Source: Deltaproteobacteria bacterium (lineage in GTDB: Bacteria; Myxococcota_A; Polyangia; JAAYKL01). Taken from it: a DNA stretch of 50,644 bases. Under the pieces are notes generated by a model. That model worked only from the letters and a program-made list of their open reading frames with translations, made no database searches and was not told the DNA's origin. The position numbers and the translations under genes are program-made. The stretch is from contig JAUVDV010000036.1 of NCBI GenBank assembly GCA_030595125.1, positions 1-50,644 of the forward strand. The letters run 5' to 3'. The first letter of the stretch is position 1. Every line of letters starts with the position of its first letter. Of the stretch, positions 16,617-24,571 are shown in pieces.

Positions 16617-17155
16617 TTTCCTTTGTCCTCAATGCGCGGCTTGATCAAGGCGATCGCCTGCGCCGCATCCGTGGCCTCCATTATAGTGTCGGGGCGACGG
16701 TCGTCGATGGACTGACCCGCCAGCCTGGCCGCCCAGCCGCCGGTGGTGTTCATGGCCACTATTGGTTTGTCCATCTGCCAGGCGAAGGCCAGCTCTGAAA
16801 GGGTTCCGGCACATCCCCCCACGGCAATGACCGCCCACGCGGTCCTCGTGATCACTGCGTTCCTGGCCCATCCCATGCCGGTGGGGATCACTATGTCCAC
16901 GTGATGATTCGCCCAGTCCTCGCGATCCGTCGGTGTTATCCCGATAGCGAGATTGCGGCCCGACCCAAGCTCGTCCCGCGCGATCACAAACCCCTCGCAG
17001 GCCGCTTCCATCACGCCTGCGCCGCCGCCACACACCATGTGCCAGCCTTCTTTCGCAACAGCGCGTCCGACATCTGCCGCAACTTCCATCACTCCCTGTG
17101 TTGCGGAAGAAGCCCCGATGATTGCGATGACAGGTGTTCTTCTCAGTTTGCCCAA
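16613..17155 (-). CDS. SLOG/TIGR00725 family nucleotide-binding protein
   Basis: This 180-residue Rossmann-like protein resembles the LOG (lysine decarboxylase-like) superfamily: IAIIGASSATQ at the N-terminus, MVCGGGAGVMEAACEGF (the GGGxGxM signature) and a WAVIAVGGCAGTLSELAFAW loop in place of the canonical PGGxGTxxE. The TIGR00725 branch has no assigned reaction; SLOG domains are thought to bind or hydrolyse nucleotide derivatives. The start TTG at 17155 overlaps the kinase stop by 13 bases and has no visible binding site, so the exact start is uncertain. It overlaps tilS by 4 bases. Confidence 0.87.
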   Translation of the reverse strand: MGKLRRTPVIAIIGASSATQGVMEVAADVGRAVAKEGWHMVCGGGAGVMEAACEGFVIARDELGSGRNLAIGITPTDREDWANHHVDIVIPTGMGWARNAVITRTAWAVIAVGGCAGTLSELAFAWQMDKPIVAMNTTGGWAARLAGQSIDDRRPDTIMEATDAAQAIALIKPRIEDKGK

Positions 17156-18768
17156 GGATCGCTCAGATCGGAGTGCTTGTTCGTCTTCTTCTTCTTTACC
17201 TTGATCGTCTTCGTGGACCCGGACCCGCTGCCGGAAGAAGAGGATCCTGACGAGCTGGACTTTTTCTTGCTACGCCTCAGCTTTTTGAGGGTCAGCTCGA
17301 ACACATCGGGAGTCCCTGCAGAAACCACGATGTCCAGATTTTTGTAGCCGTCGAGCTTGATGGTGTAACCGACGGGCGTCTCGCCGAGTTTGGGCTTGAC
17401 CATTTCGAACGGCAGGTTGCCCATGAACGCCTCATCCCGATAGATGGACGCACCCTTGGGAACGCTGATCACGTTAACCGTCGAAGCTGCGGCCTCCGGC
17501 TTCTCGAGCACGGGTTCGGGGGTTGGTTCAGGAGTGGGCTCGGGAGTGAGCTGTGAAATCTCTACCTGCGGCTTGACCGGTTGCGCCTGCGCCTTCGTGG
17601 GCGTGGTTCCGACTCCGAGAACAAACACGGCCACAACAACGCCGATGACGGCGAGCGCGCCGATGCCGGCAAAGATCGGCCACTTGGAGCGCCCCTTGCT
17701 GCCCGGGATATCCTGCCGATGACGGGCGCCTTTCGAGCCGACCACTTCGGAGGGAGAAGGCGGGGGGACGGTGGTGGCGGCGGTATCCCGCATCTGGTCG
17801 AATACAATCTCCGGCGTGCGCTCTTCCTGTAACGCCAGAAGATCCTCGGAAAACTCCGCCATGGTCTGGTAGCGCTTCTCCGGCTTCTTGGCGATGGCCT
17901 TGAGAAGAACCGCCTCGACATTAGGATTAACGTCCACTGGCGGAACCAGTCGACGTGGGGGAATCGGCTCCTCGTAAAGGTGCTTGGTGAGAACACCCAT
18001 GAAGGTGTCCGCCTCGAACGGAACGTGCCCGCAGAGCATCTCGTACATGATGATGCCCAGAGAATAGATATCGGTGCGCGCGTCCACGTCGGCCCCGGCG
18101 GCCTGCTCCGGAGACATGTACTGGGGCGTTCCGAAGATCATTCCTGTCTTGGTCAACCGACTCGACTGGCTTGCCACCTTTGCGATCCCGAAATCGAGGA
18201 CCTTTACGAAATCTTCAACGTCCCCCTTTGTGATCAGGAAGATATTATCCGGTTTGAGATCCCGGTGAACGATATTGGAATTGTGCGCGGCGCCGAGGGC
18301 CTCACAACTCTGGATCATCACGTTGATCGTGCGTTCGAGGGTCAGGTCCACACGTTCTTCGATGACATCGTGAAGCGCATCGCCGTCGAGGAACTCCATC
18401 ACGAAATACGCCGAACCGTCCGGCAGCTGACCGAAGTCGGTGATCTCGATGATGTGTTCGTTGCCGATGGCTGCCGCGGACTGGGCCTCCTGCACGAACC
18501 GGGCTCCCACCTCGGACTCGTTGGAAAGCTCGCCGCGAAGAACCTTGAGCGCGCACTTCTTGCCGATGATCGCATGGGTGGCCAGGTAGACCACGCCCAT
18601 GCCGCCCTCGCCGATCTTGGTATCTATCTGGTACCTGCCGTCGATCGTGGTTCCTACAAGCGGATCTTCGACCTCTCCCTCTTCCAGCTCAACAAGGGAC
18701 TCGCCGTCAACCGGGCAAAACTCCTCTTCGCCGAGGAACCGCTTTCCACATTTGGGGCATGCTCTCAT
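17143..18768 (-). CDS. Transmembrane Ser/Thr protein kinase with N-terminal zinc knuckle and PEGA domain
   Basis: This is a 541-residue protein. The start at 18768 follows GGAGCGGAG and gives a zinc-knuckle N-terminus with Cys4, Cys7 and Cys18 (CPKCG...FCPVDG). The Hanks-type kinase domain (about 46-310) is complete: GEGGMG loop, Lys75, catalytic Asp170 in HRDLKPDN, DFG Asp192 and GTPQYMSPEQ. A transmembrane helix lies at about 364-386, followed by a Pro-Thr-Glu repeat (TPEPTPEPTPEP), a PEGA domain (about 428-500) and a Ser/Gly plus Lys-rich tail. Predicted to phosphorylate cytoplasmic targets in response to an envelope cue. It heads the SLOG-tilS-ftsH-folP-cdaA-ybbR run. Confidence 0.95.
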   Translation of the reverse strand: MRACPKCGKRFLGEEEFCPVDGESLVELEEGEVEDPLVGTTIDGRYQIDTKIGEGGMGVVYLATHAIIGKKCALKVLRGELSNESEVGARFVQEAQSAAAIGNEHIIEITDFGQLPDGSAYFVMEFLDGDALHDVIEERVDLTLERTINVMIQSCEALGAAHNSNIVHRDLKPDNIFLITKGDVEDFVKVLDFGIAKVASQSSRLTKTGMIFGTPQYMSPEQAAGADVDARTDIYSLGIIMYEMLCGHVPFEADTFMGVLTKHLYEEPIPPRRLVPPVDVNPNVEAVLLKAIAKKPEKRYQTMAEFSEDLLALQEERTPEIVFDQMRDTAATTVPPPSPSEVVGSKGARHRQDIPGSKGRSKWPIFAGIGALAVIGVVVAVFVLGVGTTPTKAQAQPVKPQVEISQLTPEPTPEPTPEPVLEKPEAAASTVNVISVPKGASIYRDEAFMGNLPFEMVKPKLGETPVGYTIKLDGYKNLDIVVSAGTPDVFELTLKKLRRSKKKSSSSGSSSSGSGSGSTKTIKVKKKKTNKHSDLSDPWAN

Positions 18769-18863
18769 TATGCTCCGCTCCACGAGGCAAACCACCCCGT
18801 AAAAAATCCCCCCACTTGTTATATACTACTTAGACGATAATGAATGGCAATGGATCTATCAAG

Positions 18864-20006
18864 TTATTCGGAATTGAGTTCGTCTGAAACACTCCACTCG
18901 ACACCATCGTAATGAAGGATCATCGCAGCCTGATATCCAAACTCGCCCTCAGCTCCGAATCCGCCGACCGCGTAGACATCGGTTGACGACGATCCCCACA
19001 CGTCCATCAGCTGAAGGTTTTCAACAGTCGGGATAATCATCTCGCTCCACGCGGCGCCATCGTAGTGGAGGATTTTGTCCAGCCCGACCGCGAATACACT
19101 GTCTGAGGAAAGACCATAGATACCATGAAGCGATACTGTTACCGGGCTTGTCATGTGCGACCAACCCAGACCGCTGTGGTGAAGAATTACGCCGTTTTGT
19201 CCAACGGCAAATGCGTCGTTGTCGGCGTGGGCCCAGACATCCAATAGAAAGCAGTTCAGGGGGAGAGAATGATACTGCCAGGCAGTTCCGTCGAATTTTG
19301 CGGTTTTCTCATCACCAACAACGAAGAGATTTCCACCGGGTGCGCCGGTCATCGAATAAAAATACCCATCGTAATATCCGGCCAGTGCCTCGAAATGCGC
19401 GGAGGTCCAATCAGAACCGTCGAAGTGAAGCAGCAACGGCGATAGGCCTACAAAGAGGCTTGTATCGTTCAGTATTGCATATACGTCATCAGAAGAATTC
19501 TCCCACACTGCTGTGGAAAAACAAGTGGTGCTTCCCTCATCGGTGGCATTTGCCCAGGCATCTCCATTGAAACGCATTATTGCGTACCCCGCCGATCCAT
19601 AGACAGTGCCGGAAGTTGTGTAAACATCATCCCAGGATCTGCCGTGGATATCGTGAATGCACATGGGTGACGGGGCAACGGTCAGTTCCCAGTTCGTACC
19701 ATCGCCGTGCAGCAGCGTTCCGTCGTAACCTCCGGCCCAGATATCTGTTGAAGACGAACCCCATATTGCAACCAATTTGCCGGCATTCTCCGGGAGATAG
19801 CCGGTTCCGGTATCCGTATCCGATTCCGAATCTGAATCTGACGCTGTGTCACTTTCACTGCCGGTATCGGTTTGTGAATCGGTCTCAGTATCTATTGTGC
19901 CGCCGGTTGGTTGTTCCTGCTGTTGCCAGCAACCCCAAATCACAAGAGCGAAAAAGAAGGGGGCAAACAAAAATGCTTGTGGTGCTTTGATCATGCTCTC
20001 TTGCAT
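18864..20006 (-). CDS. Lipoprotein with Asp/Ser/Thr spacer and WGSS..DVYAVG propeller-like repeats
   Basis: This is a protein of about 380 residues. The signal peptide ends VIWGC, followed by a spacer of TD, SD and SE pairs. The remainder consists of about six to seven repeats of roughly 45-55 residues with the pattern VWGSSSTDVYAVG...ILHYDGxxW, in line with a beta-propeller of the type abundant in myxobacterial lipoproteins. Start choice is uncertain: ATG at 20006 and ATG at 19994 both precede the signal peptide, and neither has a strong binding site. Surface display is inferred from the lipobox; the ligand is unknown. Confidence 0.85.
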   Translation of the reverse strand: MQESMIKAPQAFLFAPFFFALVIWGCWQQQEQPTGGTIDTETDSQTDTGSESDTASDSDSESDTDTGTGYLPENAGKLVAIWGSSSTDIWAGGYDGTLLHGDGTNWELTVAPSPMCIHDIHGRSWDDVYTTSGTVYGSAGYAIMRFNGDAWANATDEGSTTCFSTAVWENSSDDVYAILNDTSLFVGLSPLLLHFDGSDWTSAHFEALAGYYDGYFYSMTGAPGGNLFVVGDEKTAKFDGTAWQYHSLPLNCFLLDVWAHADNDAFAVGQNGVILHHSGLGWSHMTSPVTVSLHGIYGLSSDSVFAVGLDKILHYDGAAWSEMIIPTVENLQLMDVWGSSSTDVYAVGGFGAEGEFGYQAAMILHYDGVEWSVSDELNSE

Positions 20007-20123
20007 GTCTCGCCGAAGCTTCACGCGACGGTGGACGACAACGTTGCCCCTTTTTAAGACATTATATCGTAACGCAAGGTCGGAGACTGTCGAAAAACAC
20101 TTGGGGAAACACGTGGGGTCAAA

Positions 20124-20942
20124 CTAAGGCTGATAGAATTGGACGAGGATGGGGCCGCCATTTGATCGGAGGGTTATCTTCTTGTCGCCGGTTCCGCGAA
20201 CGTAACGAATCAGGCCGTCGCCGAGTTCCTGGGCAGACCCGGCCTCGAGGGACGCTGAAATTTCGATGCTGCCTCCATCCGGATAGCATGAGATCTCGAA
20301 ATTCTGGAGGGGGATCTCGACTTGAAGCAACTCCCCGTCCGTCTCCGCATCCAACGGGCGCCCATTCACACCACCGGCCAGCACGTGGGCCTGCCCCCCG
20401 GATTTTACGACAATCTCCCCTTCCGCCTCCACGCTGACATCACCGTCTTCCGCGACAGCGCTGACGATCGAGGTTCCCCCGCCTGTCACCGAGATGTCGC
20501 CCTTCCCCGTCTCGAGCGTCAGGGCCCCTTCCAGATCTTCCATGATAAGATCGCCGTCCTCAACCGTAACGGTCACACCCGCCTCGAGCGGTAACGTGCC
20601 GAGACGATCCAGCCTGAGATCCACGAGACCGACCTTGTCCCTCGGCGGATCAAACTTCAGCATCAATTCTGTAATGTCGGGGTTCACATCCAGCCGGGCC
20701 AGCCTGAGGTTAGCATGGGCATCCGCGTCGGTTCTCCCCATGGCAAATGCAGTGCCGCACAGCTTGACGTCTCCTGTCTCCATCCCCCGCATACTAATGT
20801 CCCCGTCCACGTTGACGATGCGCACGACCGAAAAACCGTCGAACGTAAAAGTCTCCTCGTAGTCATCCTGAGCCGAGAACTGGATCACGCAACCGGCCAG
20901 TAACAGCGCCGCCACCCATGACCACCGTTTCACAGATACCAT
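20124..20942 (-). CDS. Lipoprotein with DUF4097-like beta-helical (putative adhesin) domain
   Basis: This is a 272-residue protein. The start at 20942 is fixed by GGGAGG six bases upstream; it overlaps the stop of the caspase gene by 13 bases. The signal peptide ends LLAGC (Cys18). The body is a series of short strands with repeating DGDISMRG, EDGDLIMEDLEG, GKGDISVTGGG and EDGDVSVEAEGEIVV motifs, typical of the DUF4097 fold in which self-assembling beta turns follow one another. The last gene of the sigma factor/anti-sigma/caspase operon, it presumably works in the envelope with the caspase-like protein. Confidence 0.85.
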   Translation of the reverse strand: MVSVKRWSWVAALLLAGCVIQFSAQDDYEETFTFDGFSVVRIVNVDGDISMRGMETGDVKLCGTAFAMGRTDADAHANLRLARLDVNPDITELMLKFDPPRDKVGLVDLRLDRLGTLPLEAGVTVTVEDGDLIMEDLEGALTLETGKGDISVTGGGTSIVSAVAEDGDVSVEAEGEIVVKSGGQAHVLAGGVNGRPLDAETDGELLQVEIPLQNFEISCYPDGGSIEISASLEAGSAQELGDGLIRYVRGTGDKKITLRSNGGPILVQFYQP

Positions 20943-23011
20943 GTGAGACCTCCCAGATACTCGATCGCAAACGCCCCGTGAGTCTGCGCGACATCGCCGT
21001 GAAATCGCCTCGTCTGGACAGCGACCCCGCCGCGAATTCCGAAATCCAGAGACCACGAACGCGCCGGGAAGTAGTGCAGCGAGCCGGACAGGTACGGAAA
21101 AAGGCCCCACCCGGATTCTACATCGGCGAGGACGCGATCCTCGTCGTCCCCCGACAAGGTCTCCGAGTCCATGTGAATCTGAACGAGCATTCCCACACTG
21201 GAAGACAATCCCAGGTTGTCATTCAACATCCCGCGCAGACGAATCTCCGGCGCAAAGCTTAAGGTAGTCAAGCCCGTACTGGGAATCACGTTGACGTTCC
21301 GCAACCCGATTACAACGTGCTCGTGCACCGCGTAGCCCACACCTAATCCTCCTCCGAACCCGCCGTCCACACTGTCTCCGTTCACGGGAACGATGCAGGG
21401 GGCCATTGAGAGCGTGAGATCCAGCTTGAGTTCTTTGAAGTCGGGGGCGCCCGGTCCACCCTTCGTTGTGGAATAAAACGCGTCGATGGCGGAATAGGCG
21501 TACGTATAGAAAGCGGCAAGGGCAAGGGTGCCCATCCCCGCCAGCTTTGCGGCGCGAACCTCCCTCGAGTCACCCTGATTCATACCGTACGCCAACCCGA
21601 CGCCACCCGCGACGGAGCCGGCGAAGACTCCGGTAAGAACTGCCGCCTTGCCCAACCTCCCGTCAATCCCCTGCCCGAGGCCGGGAAGAAGCAGCGAGGC
21701 GCCCATAGATGCCGCCGGAGGAATTCGCGCGCCGGATCTTTTTGCAAATGACCTTGAGTCGTCGAACCCGTTGTCGCCCACTTCCTGCGGTTCTTCCGGC
21801 CCTTCCGGCTCACTCGGTTCGTCCGGTCCCGTTTCGACCACCGGGGGCCTGCGCACAGCCGCCGTGTCCCCGGACCAGGCCGCTCCCCCGCCGAGGGGTA
21901 TGTCGTCGAGGGGCGCCACAGATCCGCGCCCGGCCCCGAACTCGTGTTCCGTGACCGCGCCCTTCAAAACAACCGACTCGAGGGGAATGGAGGTGAAACT
22001 CCCGGCGGATAGAGGCACCTGCGCGCCGTCAGCGAGGTTAACGTCGGCGGTACCGAGACTCTCGCTGGATCGCCACCGCACCTCGTACTCCCCGGGAAAC
22101 AGCGCCACCGTCACCGGAACGCCGTTCTTCTTGGCGACCTCGGCTTCTATCTGACCGCCCTTGCCGATGAAGAGAACTGTGCCCTCCATGGCCGGCGCGA
22201 GTTTCACCCGGGCGCGTCCGTCTCCGATCGCGGTGAGCGCAATGTCGCCTTCGCCTTCCAGAGCGTACAGAAAGGTCGGATGCTGAACCCCCGCCGTCGT
22301 TCCCTCTGTCTCGCGCACCGTGTACTTGTAGGCGTAGTCGTAGGCCTCGATGGCCGAGACCCTCCCGTCTCCGGTGTTGTCGGCCGCGCCTCGCAGCCCG
22401 GACATGAGGTGGTGGCTGAAGAACGAAGATTGCAGGATCTCGGATTCCTGGGCCGGCTCGGTCGCGGAAGCCGACGTGATGATCACGAGCCCCTTCACGT
22501 TGACGGGTCGTTCGTCCATGAACGGCGAGATTACCTTGCCGCCCTTTGCTCTCGTGATTTCTCCGGACTGGCAGGCGTCCACGATGGCCACGCGAACCTT
22601 CGCCGGCAGAAGTTCGAGCCGCCGGCGGATCTCCTCGAGGGATATTCCCCGTCCGCCCATCCGCAGATATCCGGAATCCGCATGCCCGGAGTAGTAGAAG
22701 AGGAACACGGAATCACCGCCCGCGCTCGAAGCCTCTTCCACGAGTTCGTCGAAAGCCCCGCGCAGATCCTTAGGGAAGCTACCCGTCAGGAGGATCAAGT
22801 TCTCCTCTCGAACACCGCCTATTTCCGAAAGCAGCGCCGCCATCCTCTTTGCGTCCTGCTCGGCGTACTTGAGGGGCTCGCTTCTGGACAGGCCCTGGTT
22901 GTTACCCGCGACGATGGCAAATCGGACGACCTCCGAGGCGAAGGACTCCCTACCCAGCAGCGCAACCACCAGCACTCCAACGAACATCGCCGCCTTGAAA
23001 ACCCGTTCCAC
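20930..23011 (-). CDS. Exported caspase-family (C14) peptidase fused to a C-terminal membrane/barrel region
   Basis: This is a 693-residue protein. The signal peptide is residues 1-25 (cleavage SFA-S). The caspase-like domain (about 28-255) has the catalytic dyad His110 (FYYSGHAD) and Cys147 (VDACQSG). A beta-rich region (about 258-350), Pro/Glu-rich linker (about 385-425), hydrophobic Gly-rich segment with LLLPGLGQG (about 440-480) and a C-terminal portion of likely outer-membrane strands (about 525-693, ending LGGLTWYL) follow. Bacterial C14 peptidases are often linked to signalling or cell death; an exported one attached to a barrel is less usual. The start is GTG at 23011, 9 bases after the anti-sigma-like gene, and the 3' end overlaps the DUF4097 gene. 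Confidence 0.9.
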   Translation of the reverse strand: MERVFKAAMFVGVLVVALLGRESFASEVVRFAIVAGNNQGLSRSEPLKYAEQDAKRMAALLSEIGGVREENLILLTGSFPKDLRGAFDELVEEASSAGGDSVFLFYYSGHADSGYLRMGGRGISLEEIRRRLELLPAKVRVAIVDACQSGEITRAKGGKVISPFMDERPVNVKGLVIITSASATEPAQESEILQSSFFSHHLMSGLRGAADNTGDGRVSAIEAYDYAYKYTVRETEGTTAGVQHPTFLYALEGEGDIALTAIGDGRARVKLAPAMEGTVLFIGKGGQIEAEVAKKNGVPVTVALFPGEYEVRWRSSESLGTADVNLADGAQVPLSAGSFTSIPLESVVLKGAVTEHEFGAGRGSVAPLDDIPLGGGAAWSGDTAAVRRPPVVETGPDEPSEPEGPEEPQEVGDNGFDDSRSFAKRSGARIPPAASMGASLLLPGLGQGIDGRLGKAAVLTGVFAGSVAGGVGLAYGMNQGDSREVRAAKLAGMGTLALAAFYTYAYSAIDAFYSTTKGGPGAPDFKELKLDLTLSMAPCIVPVNGDSVDGGFGGGLGVGYAVHEHVVIGLRNVNVIPSTGLTTLSFAPEIRLRGMLNDNLGLSSSVGMLVQIHMDSETLSGDDEDRVLADVESGWGLFPYLSGSLHYFPARSWSLDFGIRGGVAVQTRRFHGDVAQTHGAFAIEYLGGLTWYL

Positions 23012-23020
23012 TCCCTTGCG

Positions 23021-23824
23021 CTACTCCTTGATTATCCACACGCTTGCCTGCTCACAGGTGAGCGGCAATCGATCGATCTTCTTGAGATTCACGCCGGATT
23101 CTACCAGCGCTTTCGCGGCCCCAAAAACCTTGTCGACACCGAGGTCTTTTCCAGAACACAGGAAGAACCTCTCCACACCCACCGCATCGTCGAGCTCGAT
23201 GGTGAGATCCTTACCGTCGCGACCGGGAAGATAGGTGGTGACCGAACCACGTCCGTCGATCCCCACCATCACGACGGGAAGATCGACCGGGAGGTCGTAC
23301 CAGAACTGGATGCTGTCACCCTCTTTCAGCTTCTGCCCGGAGGCGCCCATTGTTTTCCCGTCGCCGCTCTTGAGATAGAAACCGAGGTTCGACCCCGAAG
23401 GAGCATTGTCGCCTCCCGGATTTTTGGGTGAGCCCATGAGGTTGATGTTCTCGTCGAGACGCTTGTCGTTCCACCCGGGAAACAGCTCCGTTGAACGCGA
23501 ATCGTGCGACGGGCCGCCGGTGAGAAAAATCACCGCCACGACCGCCGCCGCCGCGACGGGAACCGCAACCGCAACCCTGGCGAACCAGCTGTCGAACAAG
23601 CCGCGGCGCTCCGGGGAGGTCCACAGCTTGCGAATCTCTGCCGGGACAGGAAGCATGGCAAACGCCTTTTCATCCGCTTCGGTGTCGGCCAGCAGCTCGC
23701 CGCATGTCTCGCACTGCGCCGCGACGCTCTTCAGGGCGGACATCTCCGCTTCGCTCATCTCGCCGAGGATATATCGCTCAACCGCCAGACGGCTGAGGTG
23801 TACGTGTTTGTCCGAGTTGCTCAT
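23021..23824 (-). CDS. Membrane anti-sigma-factor-like protein with DUF4384-like periplasmic domain
   Basis: This is a 267-residue protein. The ATG at 23824 overlaps the sigma factor stop by 4 bases (ATGA), so the two are coupled. The N-terminal cytoplasmic part (about 1-70) has the helical layout of zinc-finger anti-sigma domains (RYILGEMSEAEM...QCETCGELL), but the His normally four residues before the CxxC is not there, so zinc binding may be altered. One transmembrane helix (about 84-105, VAVAVPVAAAAVVAVIFLTGG) is followed by a periplasmic domain with strands like DUF4384 (FYLKSGDG...GDSIQFWYDL...VGIDGRGSVTTYLPG). Likely holds the ECF factor until an envelope signal arrives. Confidence 0.82.
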   Translation of the reverse strand: MSNSDKHVHLSRLAVERYILGEMSEAEMSALKSVAAQCETCGELLADTEADEKAFAMLPVPAEIRKLWTSPERRGLFDSWFARVAVAVPVAAAAVVAVIFLTGGPSHDSRSTELFPGWNDKRLDENINLMGSPKNPGGDNAPSGSNLGFYLKSGDGKTMGASGQKLKEGDSIQFWYDLPVDLPVVMVGIDGRGSVTTYLPGRDGKDLTIELDDAVGVERFFLCSGKDLGVDKVFGAAKALVESGVNLKKIDRLPLTCEQASVWIIKE

Positions 23825-24321
23825 CGTCCCGCCCTCAGCAATCGCATGGCCCGCTTTGGCGCCCGCTCCTTGAACTTGACGATGCGCTTTCGCACCAGCG
23901 AAACAGAACAACCCATCACCTCGGATATCTCCCGATAGGTCATCTCCTCGACCACCGCGTACATCATCGTCTCCCGGATCTTCTCATCGAAACCGACCAT
24001 CACCTGCATTACGAAATCCCTGGACCAGGTCTCTACCGGCTGGTGCGGCTCCGGCTCGACGAGCGCCTCCTTGTCGAGTCGATCTCGATTCTTGGAGTCA
24101 CGGATTCGGTTGAGGCAGATGTTTGTGGCTATTCGGTACAACCAGGTGGCGGGGGAAGCCTGACCGCGAAAGCTCGCCATGGAGCGCATGGCGCGGATGA
24201 ACACCTCCTGGGAAGCGTCCTGCGCGTCGTCCTCGTTGCGTAGTATTCCCAGGCAACGACGGCGAACCATTCCGCCGTAGCGACGATAGATATCCTCGAT
24301 TTCCCTCGAGCCGGCCTTCAT
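23821..24321 (-). CDS. ECF-subfamily RNA polymerase sigma factor
   Basis: This is a 166-residue protein. Region 2 (about 5-75) contains YRRYGGMVRRRCLGILRNEDDAQDASQEVFIRA and the -10-recognition stretch FRGQASPATWLYRIATNICLNRIR. Region 4 (about 105-160) contains the HTH MTYREISEVMGCSVSLVRKRI. The start at 24321 is favoured by GGGGAA five bases upstream and by the family's usual short N-terminus; an in-frame ATG at 24408 with AGGAGGG only two bases away would add 29 residues. It is the first gene of the sigma/anti-sigma/caspase/DUF4097 operon and probably activates its own transcription. Confidence 0.95.
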   Translation of the reverse strand: MKAGSREIEDIYRRYGGMVRRRCLGILRNEDDAQDASQEVFIRAMRSMASFRGQASPATWLYRIATNICLNRIRDSKNRDRLDKEALVEPEPHQPVETWSRDFVMQVMVGFDEKIRETMMYAVVEEMTYREISEVMGCSVSLVRKRIVKFKERAPKRAMRLLRAGR

Positions 24322-24336
24322 ACACGTTCCCCTCGT

Positions 24337-24352
24337 GGTGAAAACATTCACC
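24337..24352. promoter_or_regulatory. Perfect inverted repeat in the leader of the ECF sigma operon
   Basis: GGTGAA-AACA-TTCACC lies 15 bases upstream of the preferred sigma factor ATG. It could be an operator or a small mRNA hairpin next to the ribosome binding site. Confidence 0.35.
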
Positions 24353-24516
24353 GCGTTTGCCCGCTGCGTCAAGTTGCTGATGGGAATTGCCGATGCGATC
24401 GCGTTCATGCCCTCCTGCCTTTCATAGGGTTGGACACATACCGCGGCCAAAAGTGTCACCGAAAATATCAGTTCTGGTATTATTGAATGGATTGTCCGCC
24501 TGGGTCAGACGCTTGT

Positions 24517-24547
24517 CCGCCGTCGCCCACTTCGTGGGCTATGGCGG
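24517..24547 (-). repeat. Palindromic repeat family B, copy 1
   Basis: This 31-base element, read on the minus strand, is closely matched by 47004-47034 (CGCCATAG...CGACGGCGG ends with a variable inner stem). The inner arms GCCCAC/GTGGGC pair around TTC. It lies between the divergent sigma operon and the lipoprotein gene. Confidence 0.7.
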
Positions 24548-24571
24548 ATGAACGAGATTGAGGGGAGGAAA

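Noticed and set aside
20943-21110. N-terminal extension of the DUF4097 lipoprotein
   Set aside because: It would lie entirely inside the caspase gene and would bury the signal peptide; a strong ribosome binding site precedes ATG 20942.
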